A DNA stretch of 49,413 bases, taken from assembly GCF_002068095.1 (NCBI RefSeq), contig NZ_LWIG01000026.1:135898-185310 (forward strand), read 5' to 3'. The translations under genes were made by a program, and so were the position numbers. Under the pieces are notes generated by a model. That model made no database searches, was not told where the DNA came from, and saw only the letters and a program-made list of their open reading frames with translations. This DNA is from Bradyrhizobium sacchari (lineage in GTDB: Bacteria; Pseudomonadota; Alphaproteobacteria; Rhizobiales; Xanthobacteraceae). Below are positions 34,494 through 44,546 of this stretch, one piece after another (the stretch's first letter is position 1; each line of letters begins with the position of its first letter).

Positions 34494-36701
34494 ATGGATC
34501 GACTTCTCATGGACTCTGCGCAAGCCGTTGAAATCAAAGAAAAAGCCGCGGAGACCGAGGGCCTTCCGGCGATCGCATCGAGCCCCGAACGGTTCATCAA
34601 TCGCGAGCTGTCCTGGCTGCATTTCAACCGCCGCGTCCTGGAGGAATCGGTCAATCCCAGCCATCCCATGCTGGAGCGGGTGCGATTCCTGTCGATTTCG
34701 GCAAACAACCTCGACGAATTCTTCATGGTCCGCGTCGCCGGCATCAAGGCCCAGGTGCGCGAGGGCATCGCCGAGCGCAGCCCCGACGGCCTGACACCCT
34801 CCGAGCAGCTCGCGCTGATCAACCGCACCGTGTCCCAGCTTGCCTCCGACCAGCAGGCGATCTGGCGCGACCTGCGCGGCACGCTGGCCGATGTCGGCAT
34901 CGTCCTGGTGGACGGCAAGGACGTCACCAAGGCGGAACGGACCTGGGTCGAGGACTACTTCCTCAACAACGTCTTCCCGCTCCTGACGCCGCTGGCGATC
35001 GACCCGGCCCATCCCTTCCCGTTCATTCCGAGCCTCGGCTTCACCATCGCGCTCCAGCTCACGCGCGCCGCCGACGGCAAGCAGATGAACGCGCTGATCC
35101 GCATGCCCGGCAAGATCGACCGCTTCATCCGCCTGCCCTCCGAAGGCAAGGCCGTCAGGCTGATCTCGCTCGAACAGGCCACCGCCCTGTTCATCAACCG
35201 CCTCTTCCCCGGCTACAATCTGCACGGCCAGGGCGCCTTCCGCATCATCCGGGACTCCGAACTCGAAATCGAGGAAGAGGCCGAAGACCTCGTCCGCCTG
35301 TTCGAGACCGCGCTGAAGCGCCGCCGCCGCGGATCGGTGATCCGGCTCGAGATCGATTCCAAGATGCCCGAGGAATTGCGCAGCTTCGTGCAGCACGCGC
35401 TCTCGGCCGCCGACGACGAGGTGTTCCTGGTCGACGGCGTGCAGGCGATGAACGAGCTCTCGCAGCTCACCCGCCTCGACCGGCCCGACCTCGAATTCAC
35501 CCCTTACGTGCCGCGCCACCCGGAGCGCGTGCGCGAGCATGGCGGCGACATCTTTGCCGCGATCCGGCAGAAGGATCTGATCGTCCACCACCCCTACGAA
35601 TCCTTCGACGTCGTCGTGCAGTTCCTCCAGCAGGCCGCGCGCGACCCCGATGTCGTCGCGATCAAGCAGACGCTCTACCGCACCTCCAACAACTCGCCGA
35701 TCGTGCGCGCGCTTGCGGAGGCCGCCGAGGCCGGCAAGTCCGTCACCGCGCTGATCGAGCTCAAGGCGCGCTTCGACGAGGAGGCCAACATCCGCTGGGC
35801 GCGCGATCTCGAGCGCGCCGGCGTGCAGGTCGTCTACGGCTTCCTCGAATTGAAGACGCACGCGAAGCTGTCGATGGTGGTGCGCCGCGAGGGCGGCAGC
35901 CTCACGACCTACGTCCACACCGGCACCGGCAACTACCACCCGGTCACCGCGCGTATTTATACCGACCTCTCCTATTTCACCTCGGATCCGACCATCGGCC
36001 GTGACGCCGCCCGCGTGTTCAACTTCATCACCGGCTATGCCGCACCGAGCGATCTGGAAAAGATGGCGGTGTCGCCGCTGACGCTGCGCAAGCGCATCAT
36101 CGAGCACATCCAGGGCGAGACCGCACATGCGCGGCACGGCCGTCCCGGCGCAGTCTGGATGAAGATGAATGCCCTGGTCGACCCCGACATCATCGACGCG
36201 CTTTACGAAGCCTCGCAGGCCGGCGTGCAGGTTGAGCTGGTAGTGCGCGGCATCTGCTGCCTCAGGCCCGGCATTCCCGGCCTGTCGGAAAATATCCGCG
36301 TCAAGTCGATCATCGGACGATTCCTGGAACACGGCCGAATCTACTGCTTCGGCATGGGCCAGGGCCTGCCGAGCACGAAAGCGGCTGTGTATATCTCCTC
36401 GGCCGACATGATGCCGCGTAACCTCGACCGCCGCGTCGAGGTGCTGTGTCCGCTGCAAAATCCCACGGTGCATCAGCAGGTTCTCGAACAGATCATGGTC
36501 GCGAATCTGAAGGACAATGAGCAAAGCTGGCAGTTGTTGCCGGACGGGTCCTCAACGCGTATGAAGGCCGCGAAGGGCGAGGAGCCTTTCAACGTCCACA
36601 ACTACTTCATGACAAATCCGAGTCTGTCTGGCCGTGGAAAGTCGCTCAAGGAATCCTCGCCGCGTCGTCTCACGCGCCGGAATGAACGTCATCAATCCTG
36701 A
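34494..36701 (+). CDS. ppk1: Polyphosphate kinase 1
   Basis: Makes polyphosphate from ATP; membrane-peripheral, homotetrameric in known cases. 735 residues, the normal length. N-terminal domain from [20 protein letters not shown]. The autophosphorylated His is in [16 protein letters not shown] and the second conserved His is in [22 protein letters not shown]. The ATP-pocket Arg is in [15 protein letters not shown], and the C-terminal domain has [21 protein letters not shown]. The ATG at 34494 ([10 protein letters not shown]) or at 34509 is likely; GTG at 34485 is possible. The ppx gene follows after 15 bases, so synthesis and breakdown are made from one message. Confidence 0.96.
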   Translation: MDRLLMDSAQAVEIKEKAAETEGLPAIASSPERFINRELSWLHFNRRVLEESVNPSHPMLERVRFLSISANNLDEFFMVRVAGIKAQVREGIAERSPDGLTPSEQLALINRTVSQLASDQQAIWRDLRGTLADVGIVLVDGKDVTKAERTWVEDYFLNNVFPLLTPLAIDPAHPFPFIPSLGFTIALQLTRAADGKQMNALIRMPGKIDRFIRLPSEGKAVRLISLEQATALFINRLFPGYNLHGQGAFRIIRDSELEIEEEAEDLVRLFETALKRRRRGSVIRLEIDSKMPEELRSFVQHALSAADDEVFLVDGVQAMNELSQLTRLDRPDLEFTPYVPRHPERVREHGGDIFAAIRQKDLIVHHPYESFDVVVQFLQQAARDPDVVAIKQTLYRTSNNSPIVRALAEAAEAGKSVTALIELKARFDEEANIRWARDLERAGVQVVYGFLELKTHAKLSMVVRREGGSLTTYVHTGTGNYHPVTARIYTDLSYFTSDPTIGRDAARVFNFITGYAAPSDLEKMAVSPLTLRKRIIEHIQGETAHARHGRPGAVWMKMNALVDPDIIDALYEASQAGVQVELVVRGICCLRPGIPGLSENIRVKSIIGRFLEHGRIYCFGMGQGLPSTKAAVYISSADMMPRNLDRRVEVLCPLQNPTVHQQVLEQIMVANLKDNEQSWQLLPDGSSTRMKAAKGEEPFNVHNYFMTNPSLSGRGKSLKESSPRRLTRRNERHQS

Positions 36702-36716
36702 TCCGGGATTTGCGAC

Positions 36717-38219
36717 GTGACGCGGCCGCGCAAGCGCGGCTCCAGCGTCGCGGTCATCGACATCGGTTCCAACTCGGTTCGTCTCGTCGTCTACGAAGGG
36801 TTGGCGCGGAGCCTCATTCCGATCTTCAACGAGAAGACGCTGTGCGGCCTCGGACGCGAGGTGCAGAGCACGGGTCTGCTCGCGCCGGACGCCGTCGACA
36901 AGGCGCTGACCTCGCTGAAGCGGTTCCGCGCGCTTTGCCGGGTAATGCAAGTCGGCCGCGTGTTCGCGATCGCGACCGCGGCCTGCCGCGATGCCTCCAA
37001 CGGCCCCGACTTCATCGCCAAGGCCGAGCGCATCTGCGCCGTCAAGATCGAGATCCTGTCGGGTCAGCGCGAGGCGCGGCTGTCGGCGCTCGGCGTCATC
37101 TCCGGCATCCACCATCCCGATGGCATCGTCGGCGACCTCGGCGGCGGCTCGCTCGAACTGATCGACGTGCGCAGGAACAGCGTGCGCAGCGGCGTGACGC
37201 TGCCGCTCGGCGGTCTTGCGCTGCAGGATCTCGCGCACAAATCGCTCAAGCGCGCCGACCGCATCGTCCGCGAGGAGCTCGACGAGGTACCGCTGCTCAC
37301 GGCCGGCCGCGGCCGTACCTTCTACGCCGTCGGCGGCACCTGGCGCGCACTCGCGCGTATCCACATCATCCAGAGCGGCTATCCACTCCAGGTGATGCAC
37401 GGCTATTCGATTTCGGCGGCTGAAGCGCTCGACTTCTCGCGCCGCCTGCGCCGGCTCGCGGCCGCCGACATGCTCGCCGACATCGAGATCGTCGCCGACG
37501 CGCGCCGCCCTCTCCTCACCTATGCGGCCTTGGTGCTCGAGCACATCATCCGCGTCGCGAAGCCCAAGACCATCGTGTTCTCGACCTTCGGCGTGCGCGA
37601 GGGCCTCCTGCACGAGAAGTTGCCGGAATCCGAGCGCAACAAGGATGGGCTGATCTGCGCGGCCGAAGAGCTCAACCAGCTCCTCTCACGTTCGGCCAAG
37701 CATGCCCGCGAGCTGATCGCCTGGACGGATCGCCTCGCGCGCGTCGTGAAGCTGCGCGAGACGGAGGAGGACCGCCGCCTGCGCCACACCGCGTGCCTGC
37801 TCTCCGACATCGGCTGGCGCGTGCATCCCGATCATCGCGGCGAGCAGACGCTCAGCCTCGTCGTCAACGGCAATTTCGGCGCGATCAACCACACCGAGCG
37901 CGCCTTCGTCGGCTTGTCGGTGTTCTATCGCTATGCGGGCCTCAGCGAGGAAAACCAGCCGCCGGTCACCATGCAGGAGTTGCTGACGCCGGCGCAGCTC
38001 GAACGCGCCCGCCTGCTCGGCGCGGCATTCCGTGTCGCCCATCTGATCTCGGCGGCGCGGCCGGGCGTCCTGCCCGCCACGCATTTCCGCAGCCAGCGCC
38101 GCAAATTAATGCTGGTGTTCGAGCACCGGCTCGTCGACCTCGTCGCCGACCGCGTCGGCAGCCGCTTCAAGCAGCTTGCCCGCCTCGTCAACAGGGCCGG
38201 CTCCATCGTGAGACGATGA
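36717..38219 (+). CDS. ppx: Exopolyphosphatase / Ppx-GppA family phosphatase
   Basis: Hydrolyses terminal phosphates of polyphosphate or converts pppGpp to ppGpp. 500 residues. The actin-like ATPase fold begins with VAVIDIGSNSVRLVVYEG at about residue 11. GDLGGGSLELIDV near residue 138 is the second phosphate loop, and VGGTWRALARIHII lies near residue 205. The C-terminal third is the helical HD-like domain, with the acidic/His residues in RRLRHTACLLSDIGWRVHPDHRGEQ. GTG start. It follows ppk by 15 bases, which favours polyphosphate as substrate. The gene that often follows ppx in relatives (rlmE) is not present; an efflux operon follows instead. Confidence 0.93.
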   Translation: MTRPRKRGSSVAVIDIGSNSVRLVVYEGLARSLIPIFNEKTLCGLGREVQSTGLLAPDAVDKALTSLKRFRALCRVMQVGRVFAIATAACRDASNGPDFIAKAERICAVKIEILSGQREARLSALGVISGIHHPDGIVGDLGGGSLELIDVRRNSVRSGVTLPLGGLALQDLAHKSLKRADRIVREELDEVPLLTAGRGRTFYAVGGTWRALARIHIIQSGYPLQVMHGYSISAAEALDFSRRLRRLAAADMLADIEIVADARRPLLTYAALVLEHIIRVAKPKTIVFSTFGVREGLLHEKLPESERNKDGLICAAEELNQLLSRSAKHARELIAWTDRLARVVKLRETEEDRRLRHTACLLSDIGWRVHPDHRGEQTLSLVVNGNFGAINHTERAFVGLSVFYRYAGLSEENQPPVTMQELLTPAQLERARLLGAAFRVAHLISAARPGVLPATHFRSQRRKLMLVFEHRLVDLVADRVGSRFKQLARLVNRAGSIVRR

Positions 38220-38383
38220 AGGCAGTGAATCCGGCGCAAGGCTCAGGCGTGGAGCCGCCGGATTGATCGAGTCCCTCCGGCATCATCGCGATTCACATCC
38301 GCGAGCGGGGGATTGATGCAAATCAACTCCTCGGCACGGAACCGAACTAACGTGCAACCACGTTGTTTCGGACCACATTTGTC

Positions 38384-39517
38384 ATGCAACTCCAACATGG
38401 GATCCGTCGACCGGTCCGGGCCCGGAACCTCGCAGGCTGCTTTCTCCTTGCCCTTGCATTCGGATTTTCGCCTTCGGTGTCCGGAGCGCAGGATGAACTG
38501 AAGCTGAGCGATGCGCAGGCCCGCAATCTCGGCGTGCGCGTCACCCGTCCGATCGCGAGCCGGACCGACCTGACGCTGCCCTATCCCGTCCAGATCGTGA
38601 TCCCCACGCCGCAATTGTGGGTCGTCAGCGCGCCGGTCGCCGGCATGGTCGCCAATCTCCTGGTCGCACGCGGTGACCGCACCTCGGCCGGCCAGCCGCT
38701 GGTCATTCTGGAGAGTCCAAGCTTCGTCTCCCAGCAGCGCGATTTCCTGCACGCGATCGCACAGGAGGTTCTCGCCAGCCAGCAGCTCAAGCGAAATATT
38801 GATCTGTTCGAGGGCAAGGCCGTGCCGCAGCGCGTGCTGGAGGCGAGCCAGGCCGAGGCACGCCAGGCCGCGCTCGTGGTCGCCGAACGGCGACAGATGC
38901 TGCATCTGAGCGGAATGTCGGACGAGGCGATTTCCCGGCTCGCCCAGGAAGCTGCGATCAGCGCGACGCTCACGGTCAATGCGCCGCAAACCGCATCCGT
39001 GGTCGATATCACGGTATCGCCGGGGCAGCGGCTCGAACAATCCGCGCCGCTCGTCAAACTGGCGCGGCTCTCGCCGCTATGGGCCGAAATCGCGGTTCCC
39101 GCGGACAATATCCGGGCAATCCGCGCCGGTGCGAAAGTGGAGATCGAAGGCTATCCGACGCCCGGCAAGGTCGTGCTGGTTTCTGAGACGATCGACCCTG
39201 CCACCCAGACCATTCTGGTTCGCGCGGAAGTCCCCAATGACGGCGGCCTGCATCCCGGTCAGACGGCCGCTGCACGCATCGGCTTTCTCTCTGCCGGCGA
39301 AAGCGCCTGGGAGATTCCCTACAGCGGGCTGGTGCGGCGGGGCGAACAAACCTCGGTCTTCGTCGCCATCGACGGCGGCTTCCGGCTGGTCCCGGTCAAG
39401 CTCCTCGCCGAAGATCAGGACCATGTCGTCGTGTCGGGTCCGGTCACGGACCGGGACGAGATCGCGATCGGCGGCATCTCGGCGCTTCGCGGCATTCTCT
39501 CCGGACTGGGGCAATAG
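38384..39517 (+). CDS. Heavy-metal RND efflux periplasmic adaptor (CzcB/CusB type)
   Basis: Membrane-fusion protein of 377 residues linking the inner-membrane pump to an outer-membrane channel. An N-terminal signal peptide is seen (GCFLLALAFGFSPSVSGA, cleavage near AQDE). The lipoyl half-motif is VSAPVAGMVANLLVARGDRTSAGQPLVILES, then a helical hairpin about 130-190, then the second lipoyl half TVNAPQTASVVDITVSPGQRLEQSAPLVKLARL and the beta-barrel domain with AEIAVPADNIRAIRAGAKVEIE. The ATG at 38384 is chosen over a TTG at 38363. No C-terminal metal-binding extension of the SilB type is seen. Its stop is directly followed by the pump's ATG. Confidence 0.9.
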   Translation: MQLQHGIRRPVRARNLAGCFLLALAFGFSPSVSGAQDELKLSDAQARNLGVRVTRPIASRTDLTLPYPVQIVIPTPQLWVVSAPVAGMVANLLVARGDRTSAGQPLVILESPSFVSQQRDFLHAIAQEVLASQQLKRNIDLFEGKAVPQRVLEASQAEARQAALVVAERRQMLHLSGMSDEAISRLAQEAAISATLTVNAPQTASVVDITVSPGQRLEQSAPLVKLARLSPLWAEIAVPADNIRAIRAGAKVEIEGYPTPGKVVLVSETIDPATQTILVRAEVPNDGGLHPGQTAAARIGFLSAGESAWEIPYSGLVRRGEQTSVFVAIDGGFRLVPVKLLAEDQDHVVVSGPVTDRDEIAIGGISALRGILSGLGQ

Positions 39518-42500
39518 ATGCTCCGGCGCCTGGTTGCGTTCGCGTTGTCGCAGCGACCGTTCGTCATGCTGGCCGTGTTGCTGGTGATCGGCGCCGGCGT
39601 GGTCCTCCTGCCAAGCCTGCCGATCGACGCTTTTCCCGATGTCTCGCCGGTTCAGGTGAAGATCATCATGAAGGCGCCGGGCCTCACTCCCGAAGAAGTC
39701 GAGCAGCGAATCACGGTCCCCGTCGAGCTCGAACTGCTTGGATTGCCGAACAAGAAGGTGCTTCGTTCGACCACGAAATACGCACTGGCCGATATCACCG
39801 TGGATTTCGAGGACGGCACCGACATCTACTGGGCGCGCAACCAGGTCTCGGAGCGCCTGGCGAACATCTCGCGTGATTTCCCGGACGGGGTGAGCGGCGG
39901 TCTTGCGCCGATCACAAGCCCCCTCGGCGAAATGTTCATGTTCACGATCGACAGTCCCGAGCTTTCGCTCGCCGAGCGCCGAACCCTGCTCGATTGGGTG
40001 ATCCGTCCTGCCCTGCGCACGGTCGCCGGCGTTGCGGACGTCAATGCGCTCGGCGGCTACGTGCGCGCCTTCGAGATCGTGCCGCGTAACGATGCACTTG
40101 CCGCCCGCGGCATTTCCTACGAGCTGTTTCGCCGGGCCATCGAAGCCAACAGCCGCAATGACGGCGCCGGGCGGGTGAACCAGGGCGAGGACAGCGCCCT
40201 GGTCCGGATCGAAGGCAGCATCCGCTCGATCGAAGACATCAAGGCCATCGTCGTCGACACCCGCGAAGGCGTGCCGATCCTGGTCAACGACGTCGCGAGC
40301 GTCAAAGTGGGAACGCTGACCCGCTATGGCGCAGTGACGTCGGACGGCCGCGGTGAAACCGTCGAGGGACTCGTACTCGGCTTGCGTGGCGCCAACGCGG
40401 GCCAGCTCGTCCGCGACGTGCGTGCCCGGCTTGCCGAGCTGCAATCCTCGCTGCCGAAGAGCGTTTCGATCAACGTGTTCTATGACCGCAGCCGCCTGGT
40501 CAACCGTGCCGTCGGCACCGTGGTGCGAGCGCTCGGCGAGGCCACCGTCCTCGTCATCGCACTTCTGCTGCTCTTCCTCGGCAACTGGCGGGCCTCACTG
40601 GTGATTGCTCTCAGCCTGCCGCTCGCCATCGTCATCGCCCTGATCGTCATGCGCATCGTGGGGATGTCGGCCAACCTGATGAGCCTCGGCGGGCTTGCAA
40701 TCGCGATCGGCATGCTGATCGACGCACTGGTCGTCGTGGTCGAAAACATCGTCGGCAATTTGAGCAAGCACGAAACGAGCAAGGCGCTTCCGCTGGTCCA
40801 TCTGGTGTATCGTTCGGTTTGCGAAGTCCTGGAACCGGTGGCCTCGGGCGTCCTCATCATCATCATCGTGTTCATCCCCCTGTTGACCTTGCAGGGATTG
40901 GAGGGCAAGCTGTTCATCCCCGTCGCACTGGCCATCATTTTCGCGCTGGCCGGCTCGCTGCTGCTGGCGCTCACGGTGATCCCGGTCGCAACGTCCTACG
41001 TGCTCGCGTCCGCATCCCATCGCGATCCCCTGCTGGTGCGCGCGGCACAACGGGTCTACGTGCCAGCACTGGACTGGGCCCTGAACAACGAGCGCAAGGT
41101 GATGGCTGCGGCGTTGATCGGCCTGCTCGCTGCGGGCTTCGCCTATACGAAGCTCGGCAAGACGTTCATGCCGACGATGGACGAAGGCGATGTCATCGTC
41201 AGCGTGGAGACGCTTCCGTCCGTCAACCTCGACGAGTCGCTTGCCATGAATGCGAGGCTCCAGGCTGCGCTTCTGGCCGTGCCTGATATCGCCGGCATCG
41301 TCGCGCGGACCGGGTCGGACGAGCTCGGCCTCGATCCCATGGGCCCCAACCAGACCGACACGTTCCTCGTGCTCAAGCCGGCCGCCGAACGACAGACTGG
41401 GGATCGCGAGGCCCTGCTGCAGACCCTTCGCGAGGTGCTGGCCGGCTTTCCCGGTATTTCGCTCAGCTTCACCCAGCCCATCGACATGCGCGTACAGGAG
41501 ATGATCAGCGGCGTTCGCGGCGACGTCGCCGTCAAGATTTTCGGCCCCGACATCGCCAAGCTGAACGAAACCGCCGCCAAGCTGTCGGCCATCCTCTCGA
41601 GCATCGACGGGGCCGAGGATGTCTACACCACCCTCAACGAAGGCGCGCAATATTACACGGTTGCCGTCAACCGGATGGAGGCCGGCCGCCTCGGCCTCAC
41701 GGTGGATTCCATCGCCAACTCGCTGCGCACGCAGATCGAAGGCCGGACGATCGGGACCGCGCTCGAGGAAGGACGCCGCACGCCCATTCTCGTCCGGGGC
41801 AGCAATACGACACGGGAGGCGCCGACGCTGCTGGCGAGCCTGCCGCTGACGCTTGCTTCCGGACAGCACGTGGCGCTATCGCAGATCGCCCGCATCCAGC
41901 GCGTGGACGGGCCGGTGAAGATCGATCGCGAAGACGGCGCACGCATGAGCGTGGTGCGCGCCAACGTTCGGGGCCGCGACATGGTCGGCTTCGTCGAAGC
42001 GGCCCGCCAGAAGGTCATCGCCGGACTCCCACTACCCGAAGGCTACCGTCTGACCTGGGGCGGACAGTTCGAGAACCAGCAACGTGCCGCCGCGCGCCTG
42101 TCGGTCGTGGTGCCCGTCGCGATCGGCCTGATCTTCGTGCTGCTCTTCACCACGTTCGGCGCCATCCGCCAGGCCTTGCTCGTGCTCGTCAACATTCCCT
42201 TCGCCCTGATCGGGGGCGTGTTCGCGCTGGTCCTGACGGGCGAGTATCTGTCGGTGCCAGCGTCGGTCGGATTCATCGCGCTGCTCGGCATCGCCGTCCT
42301 CAACGGCGTCGTTCTGGTCACCTATTTCAATCAGCTTCGGGCCCATGGCCTGAGCGAGGATCGCATTGTCGTCGAGGGCGCCAAGCGCAGGCTTCGGCCT
42401 GTGCTGATGACCGCGAGTATTACCGCGCTTGGCTTGATCCCGCTGCTCTTCGCCTCGGGCCCCGGGTCCGAAGTCCAGCGCCCCCTCGCCGTGGTCGTGA

Positions 42501-42592
42501 TCGGAGGGCTCGTGTCCTCCACAGTGCTCACCCTGATTCTCCTGCCGATCCTGTATCGCCGCTATGGCGGATCACCGAAGGTGACCAAATGA
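39518..42592 (+). CDS. RND family heavy-metal efflux pump (CzcA/CusA type)
   Basis: Proton-driven inner-membrane pump of 1024 residues, the full RND size. It has twelve predicted helices, two large periplasmic loops and the N-terminal FVMLAVLLVIGAGVVLLPSLPIDAFPDVSPVQV, in which the IDAFPDVSP block is typical of metal (HME) pumps. The fourth helix reads AIGMLIDALVVVVEN (about 393-407), where metal pumps carry DFGxxVDG or AIGxxVDA, so the motif is closer to the latter, known from monovalent-cation pumps. The second loop has QPIDMRVQEMISGVRGDVAVKIFG, as in CzcA. The metal is thus not assigned. It overlaps the DUF3240 gene by 4 bases. Confidence 0.93.
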   Translation: MLRRLVAFALSQRPFVMLAVLLVIGAGVVLLPSLPIDAFPDVSPVQVKIIMKAPGLTPEEVEQRITVPVELELLGLPNKKVLRSTTKYALADITVDFEDGTDIYWARNQVSERLANISRDFPDGVSGGLAPITSPLGEMFMFTIDSPELSLAERRTLLDWVIRPALRTVAGVADVNALGGYVRAFEIVPRNDALAARGISYELFRRAIEANSRNDGAGRVNQGEDSALVRIEGSIRSIEDIKAIVVDTREGVPILVNDVASVKVGTLTRYGAVTSDGRGETVEGLVLGLRGANAGQLVRDVRARLAELQSSLPKSVSINVFYDRSRLVNRAVGTVVRALGEATVLVIALLLLFLGNWRASLVIALSLPLAIVIALIVMRIVGMSANLMSLGGLAIAIGMLIDALVVVVENIVGNLSKHETSKALPLVHLVYRSVCEVLEPVASGVLIIIIVFIPLLTLQGLEGKLFIPVALAIIFALAGSLLLALTVIPVATSYVLASASHRDPLLVRAAQRVYVPALDWALNNERKVMAAALIGLLAAGFAYTKLGKTFMPTMDEGDVIVSVETLPSVNLDESLAMNARLQAALLAVPDIAGIVARTGSDELGLDPMGPNQTDTFLVLKPAAERQTGDREALLQTLREVLAGFPGISLSFTQPIDMRVQEMISGVRGDVAVKIFGPDIAKLNETAAKLSAILSSIDGAEDVYTTLNEGAQYYTVAVNRMEAGRLGLTVDSIANSLRTQIEGRTIGTALEEGRRTPILVRGSNTTREAPTLLASLPLTLASGQHVALSQIARIQRVDGPVKIDREDGARMSVVRANVRGRDMVGFVEAARQKVIAGLPLPEGYRLTWGGQFENQQRAAARLSVVVPVAIGLIFVLLFTTFGAIRQALLVLVNIPFALIGGVFALVLTGEYLSVPASVGFIALLGIAVLNGVVLVTYFNQLRAHGLSEDRIVVEGAKRRLRPVLMTASITALGLIPLLFASGPGSEVQRPLAVVVIGGLVSSTVLTLILLPILYRRYGGSPKVTK

Positions 42593-42900
42593 CCGTGCAG
42601 CCGGTCTGTCTCACCCTGGTCGTACCGCGCCAGCTCCGCGACGAGGTGTTCGACTATCTCGCCGCGCAGGCCGACCTGATTTCGGGATTCTCGGCATCGC
42701 ACGGCACCGGTCACGGCGCCGATGTCCGTTTGCACACCGCCGCCGAACGCGTGAAGGGTCACGCCGACCAGGCCATCGTGCAGGTTATCCTGGCGAGCAG
42801 CGATGCCAGCCGCTTGCTCGAAGGTCTGCGGGCCTCGTTCGCCGGAACCAGGCTCGTCTATTGGGCAACGCCGGTGACCGAATTCGGCCGGATCGATTGA
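42589..42900 (+). CDS. DUF3240 family protein
   Basis: 103 residues, cytoplasmic, with a PII-like ferredoxin fold suggested by VCLTLVVPRQLRDEVFDYLAAQADLISGFSASHGTGHG and the final VYWATPVTEFGRI. Members of this family are nearly always next to heavy-metal RND pumps. They are thought to regulate or sense for them, without a settled mechanism. His residues at 39, 42 and 49 could bind metal. ATG overlaps the pump stop, so it is coupled. It ends the operon, convergent with terC. Confidence 0.85.
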   Translation: MTVQPVCLTLVVPRQLRDEVFDYLAAQADLISGFSASHGTGHGADVRLHTAAERVKGHADQAIVQVILASSDASRLLEGLRASFAGTRLVYWATPVTEFGRID

Positions 42901-42906
42901 ACCAGC

Positions 42907-43767
42907 CTATTCGGCCGACGCCTTGGCGTGTTGCTCGGAGGATTCGAGCGCCGCCGCGCTCAGGCTGCGCCGGCGCCAGATGCTGCCGACGACCAGCACG
43001 ACGACCACGCCGAGCGCCGCGCAGAGATATTCGCCGCCCGACCCGCCATGGCCGAACTGCAGCGGGATGCGCAAGCCGGCGAGCATCTTGTCCAGCGAGG
43101 CGCCGAGCGGGCCGTCGAACAGCGTGTGCAGCCTCGGCGCGATCCCGGGATCGGTCGCGATCACCTCGCCCGCGATCCAGCCGAGCAGCGCAGCACCGGC
43201 CCACACCAGCACCGGCAGCTTGGCGAGCAGCGCCATGATGAGGGCCGCGCCCGCGACGATCAGCGGAACGCTGATCGCAAGGCCGAGGATCAGGAGCGGC
43301 ACGCTGCCATTGGCGGCGGCTGCGACCGCAATGACGTTGTCGAGAGACATGACGATGTCGGCGACGACGACGATCTGCACCGCCTGCCACAGATGCGACG
43401 CGGACTCGACGCCGTCCTCGTCTTCTTCTTCAGGCACCAGCAGCTTGGCCGCGATCACGATCAGCGCAAGGCCGCCGACGAGCTTGAGATACGGCAGCTC
43501 CATCAGGCTCGCGACGATGCCGGTGAAGATGATCCGCAGCAGCACGGCCGCGCCGGCGCCGAAGATCATGCCCCACAGCCGGTGCCGCGGCTTCAGGCCG
43601 CGGCAGGCGAGCGCGATCACCAGCGCGTTGTCGCCGGACAAGAGGATGTTGATCCAGATGATCTTGCCGACCGCAATCCAGAAGGTCGGTTCAGCCATCT
43701 CATTGCGGAACTGGGTGAAGAACGCCCCGATCGTAGCGGGATCGAAGATCTGCCAGAGCCAGTTCAC
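42907..43767 (-). CDS. TerC family integral membrane protein (YjbE-like)
   Basis: 286 residues and about seven helices. Both family hallmarks are present: LLSGDNALVIALA (Asp46) and MSLDNVIAVAAAA (Asp143). An acidic EEEDED loop lies at about residues 113-118. Relatives export manganese, serving photosynthetic or exoenzyme metalation, or are linked to tellurite resistance; the YjbE-like group is the closest by layout. No yybP-ykoY riboswitch is seen, and only 44 bases separate it from ndk upstream, so it may be co-transcribed with ndk. RBS: AGGACT before the ATG. The C-terminal 60 residues are longer than in the shorter members. Confidence 0.85.
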   Translation of the reverse strand: MNWLWQIFDPATIGAFFTQFRNEMAEPTFWIAVGKIIWINILLSGDNALVIALACRGLKPRHRLWGMIFGAGAAVLLRIIFTGIVASLMELPYLKLVGGLALIVIAAKLLVPEEEDEDGVESASHLWQAVQIVVVADIVMSLDNVIAVAAAANGSVPLLILGLAISVPLIVAGAALIMALLAKLPVLVWAGAALLGWIAGEVIATDPGIAPRLHTLFDGPLGASLDKMLAGLRIPLQFGHGGSGGEYLCAALGVVVVLVVGSIWRRRSLSAAALESSEQHAKASAE

Positions 43768-43811
43768 AATGAGTCCTTTCGCCCCGAAAACTTAACCTCT
43801 CGGCTGACGGA

Positions 43812-44234
43812 TCAGCCGACGATCTCGTTGCCCGAGAAGAACTGCGCGATCTCGATCGCGGCGGTCTCCGGCGCATCCGAGCCGTGTGCGGAGTTCTCGC
43901 CGATCGACTTTGCGTAGAGCTTGCGGATGGTTCCTTCGGCCGCCTTGGACGGATCGGTCGCGCCCATGGCGTCGCGATACTTGGCGATGGCGTTCTCGGC
44001 TTCGAGCACCTGCACGACGACCGGACCCGAGGTCATGAACTCGACCAGCTCGCCAAAGAACGGGCGGGCCTTGTGGACGGCATAGAAGGTCTCGGCCTGT
44101 TCCTTGGTCATGCGGATGCGCTTCTGCGCGACGATGCGCAGGCCTGCCTTTTCGATCACGGCGTTGACCGCACCGGTCAGGTTACGCGCGGTCGCATCGG
44201 GCTTGATAATCGAGAAAGTGCGTTCGATGGCCAT
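43812..44234 (-). CDS. ndk: Nucleoside diphosphate kinase
   Basis: Equalises nucleoside triphosphate pools by phosphate transfer through a His intermediate. 140 residues, standard. Active-site His117 is in NSAHGSD; IIKPDAT at residues 9-15 and [17 protein letters not shown] complete the signature. The ATG at 44234 ([14 protein letters not shown]) follows AAGGACAAGATT; the 32 upstream residues of the open frame are not conserved. Confidence 0.97.
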   Translation of the reverse strand: MAIERTFSIIKPDATARNLTGAVNAVIEKAGLRIVAQKRIRMTKEQAETFYAVHKARPFFGELVEFMTSGPVVVQVLEAENAIAKYRDAMGATDPSKAAEGTIRKLYAKSIGENSAHGSDAPETAAIEIAQFFSGNEIVG

Positions 44235-44546
44235 AATCTTGTCCTTGAGAAGAAGGCGGTGGTTTTGCGAGTTGCGGGGCTTATATCGGCGCCTTTGCCG
44301 GACGGCAAGCGACCGCCAGAGCCGCCTCACGGGCGCTTCGCCGCAGGGCTGCCCGGCCGGATTGAGGCATGGATTACCGAGATTTCACCCAGATGAACCG
44401 AATCTGAAGCCCCCATTCAGGCTTTCGTTCAGCCTCGCCGGCGTAAGGTCAACTCATCGAAACCAAAGCCTGGTCATCAGGCGGACCGTTTCGGCGGCCC
44501 TTCCCCGACGCGATAGCCCCGCGCCGGCAGTCTTTAGGAGATCATC
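44235..44546. other. Intergenic region between ndk and the Gly-Trp-His-rich protein
   Basis: 312 bases without a supportable gene. Near the right end is a direct repeat ATTCAGGC / GTTCAGCC (44415-44422 and 44427-44434), 12 bases apart, which could be a response-regulator site for the following gene. The left end must contain the ndk promoter on the minus strand. The rest shows nothing I can name. Confidence 0.45.

Noticed and set aside
34440..36524. 694-codon open frame antisense to ppk
   Set aside because: High-GC third-position bias opens antisense frames. The plus-strand ppk has full family motifs, while this frame shows only His/Asp/Glu/Arg-rich text.
39077..40444. 455-codon frame antisense to the RND adaptor and pump
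   Set aside because: Runs across the junction of two coupled, well-conserved genes; it has no motifs.
43768..43811. Manganese (yybP-ykoY) riboswitch before terC
   Set aside because: The gap to ndk is 44 bases, too short, and no characteristic loops are present.
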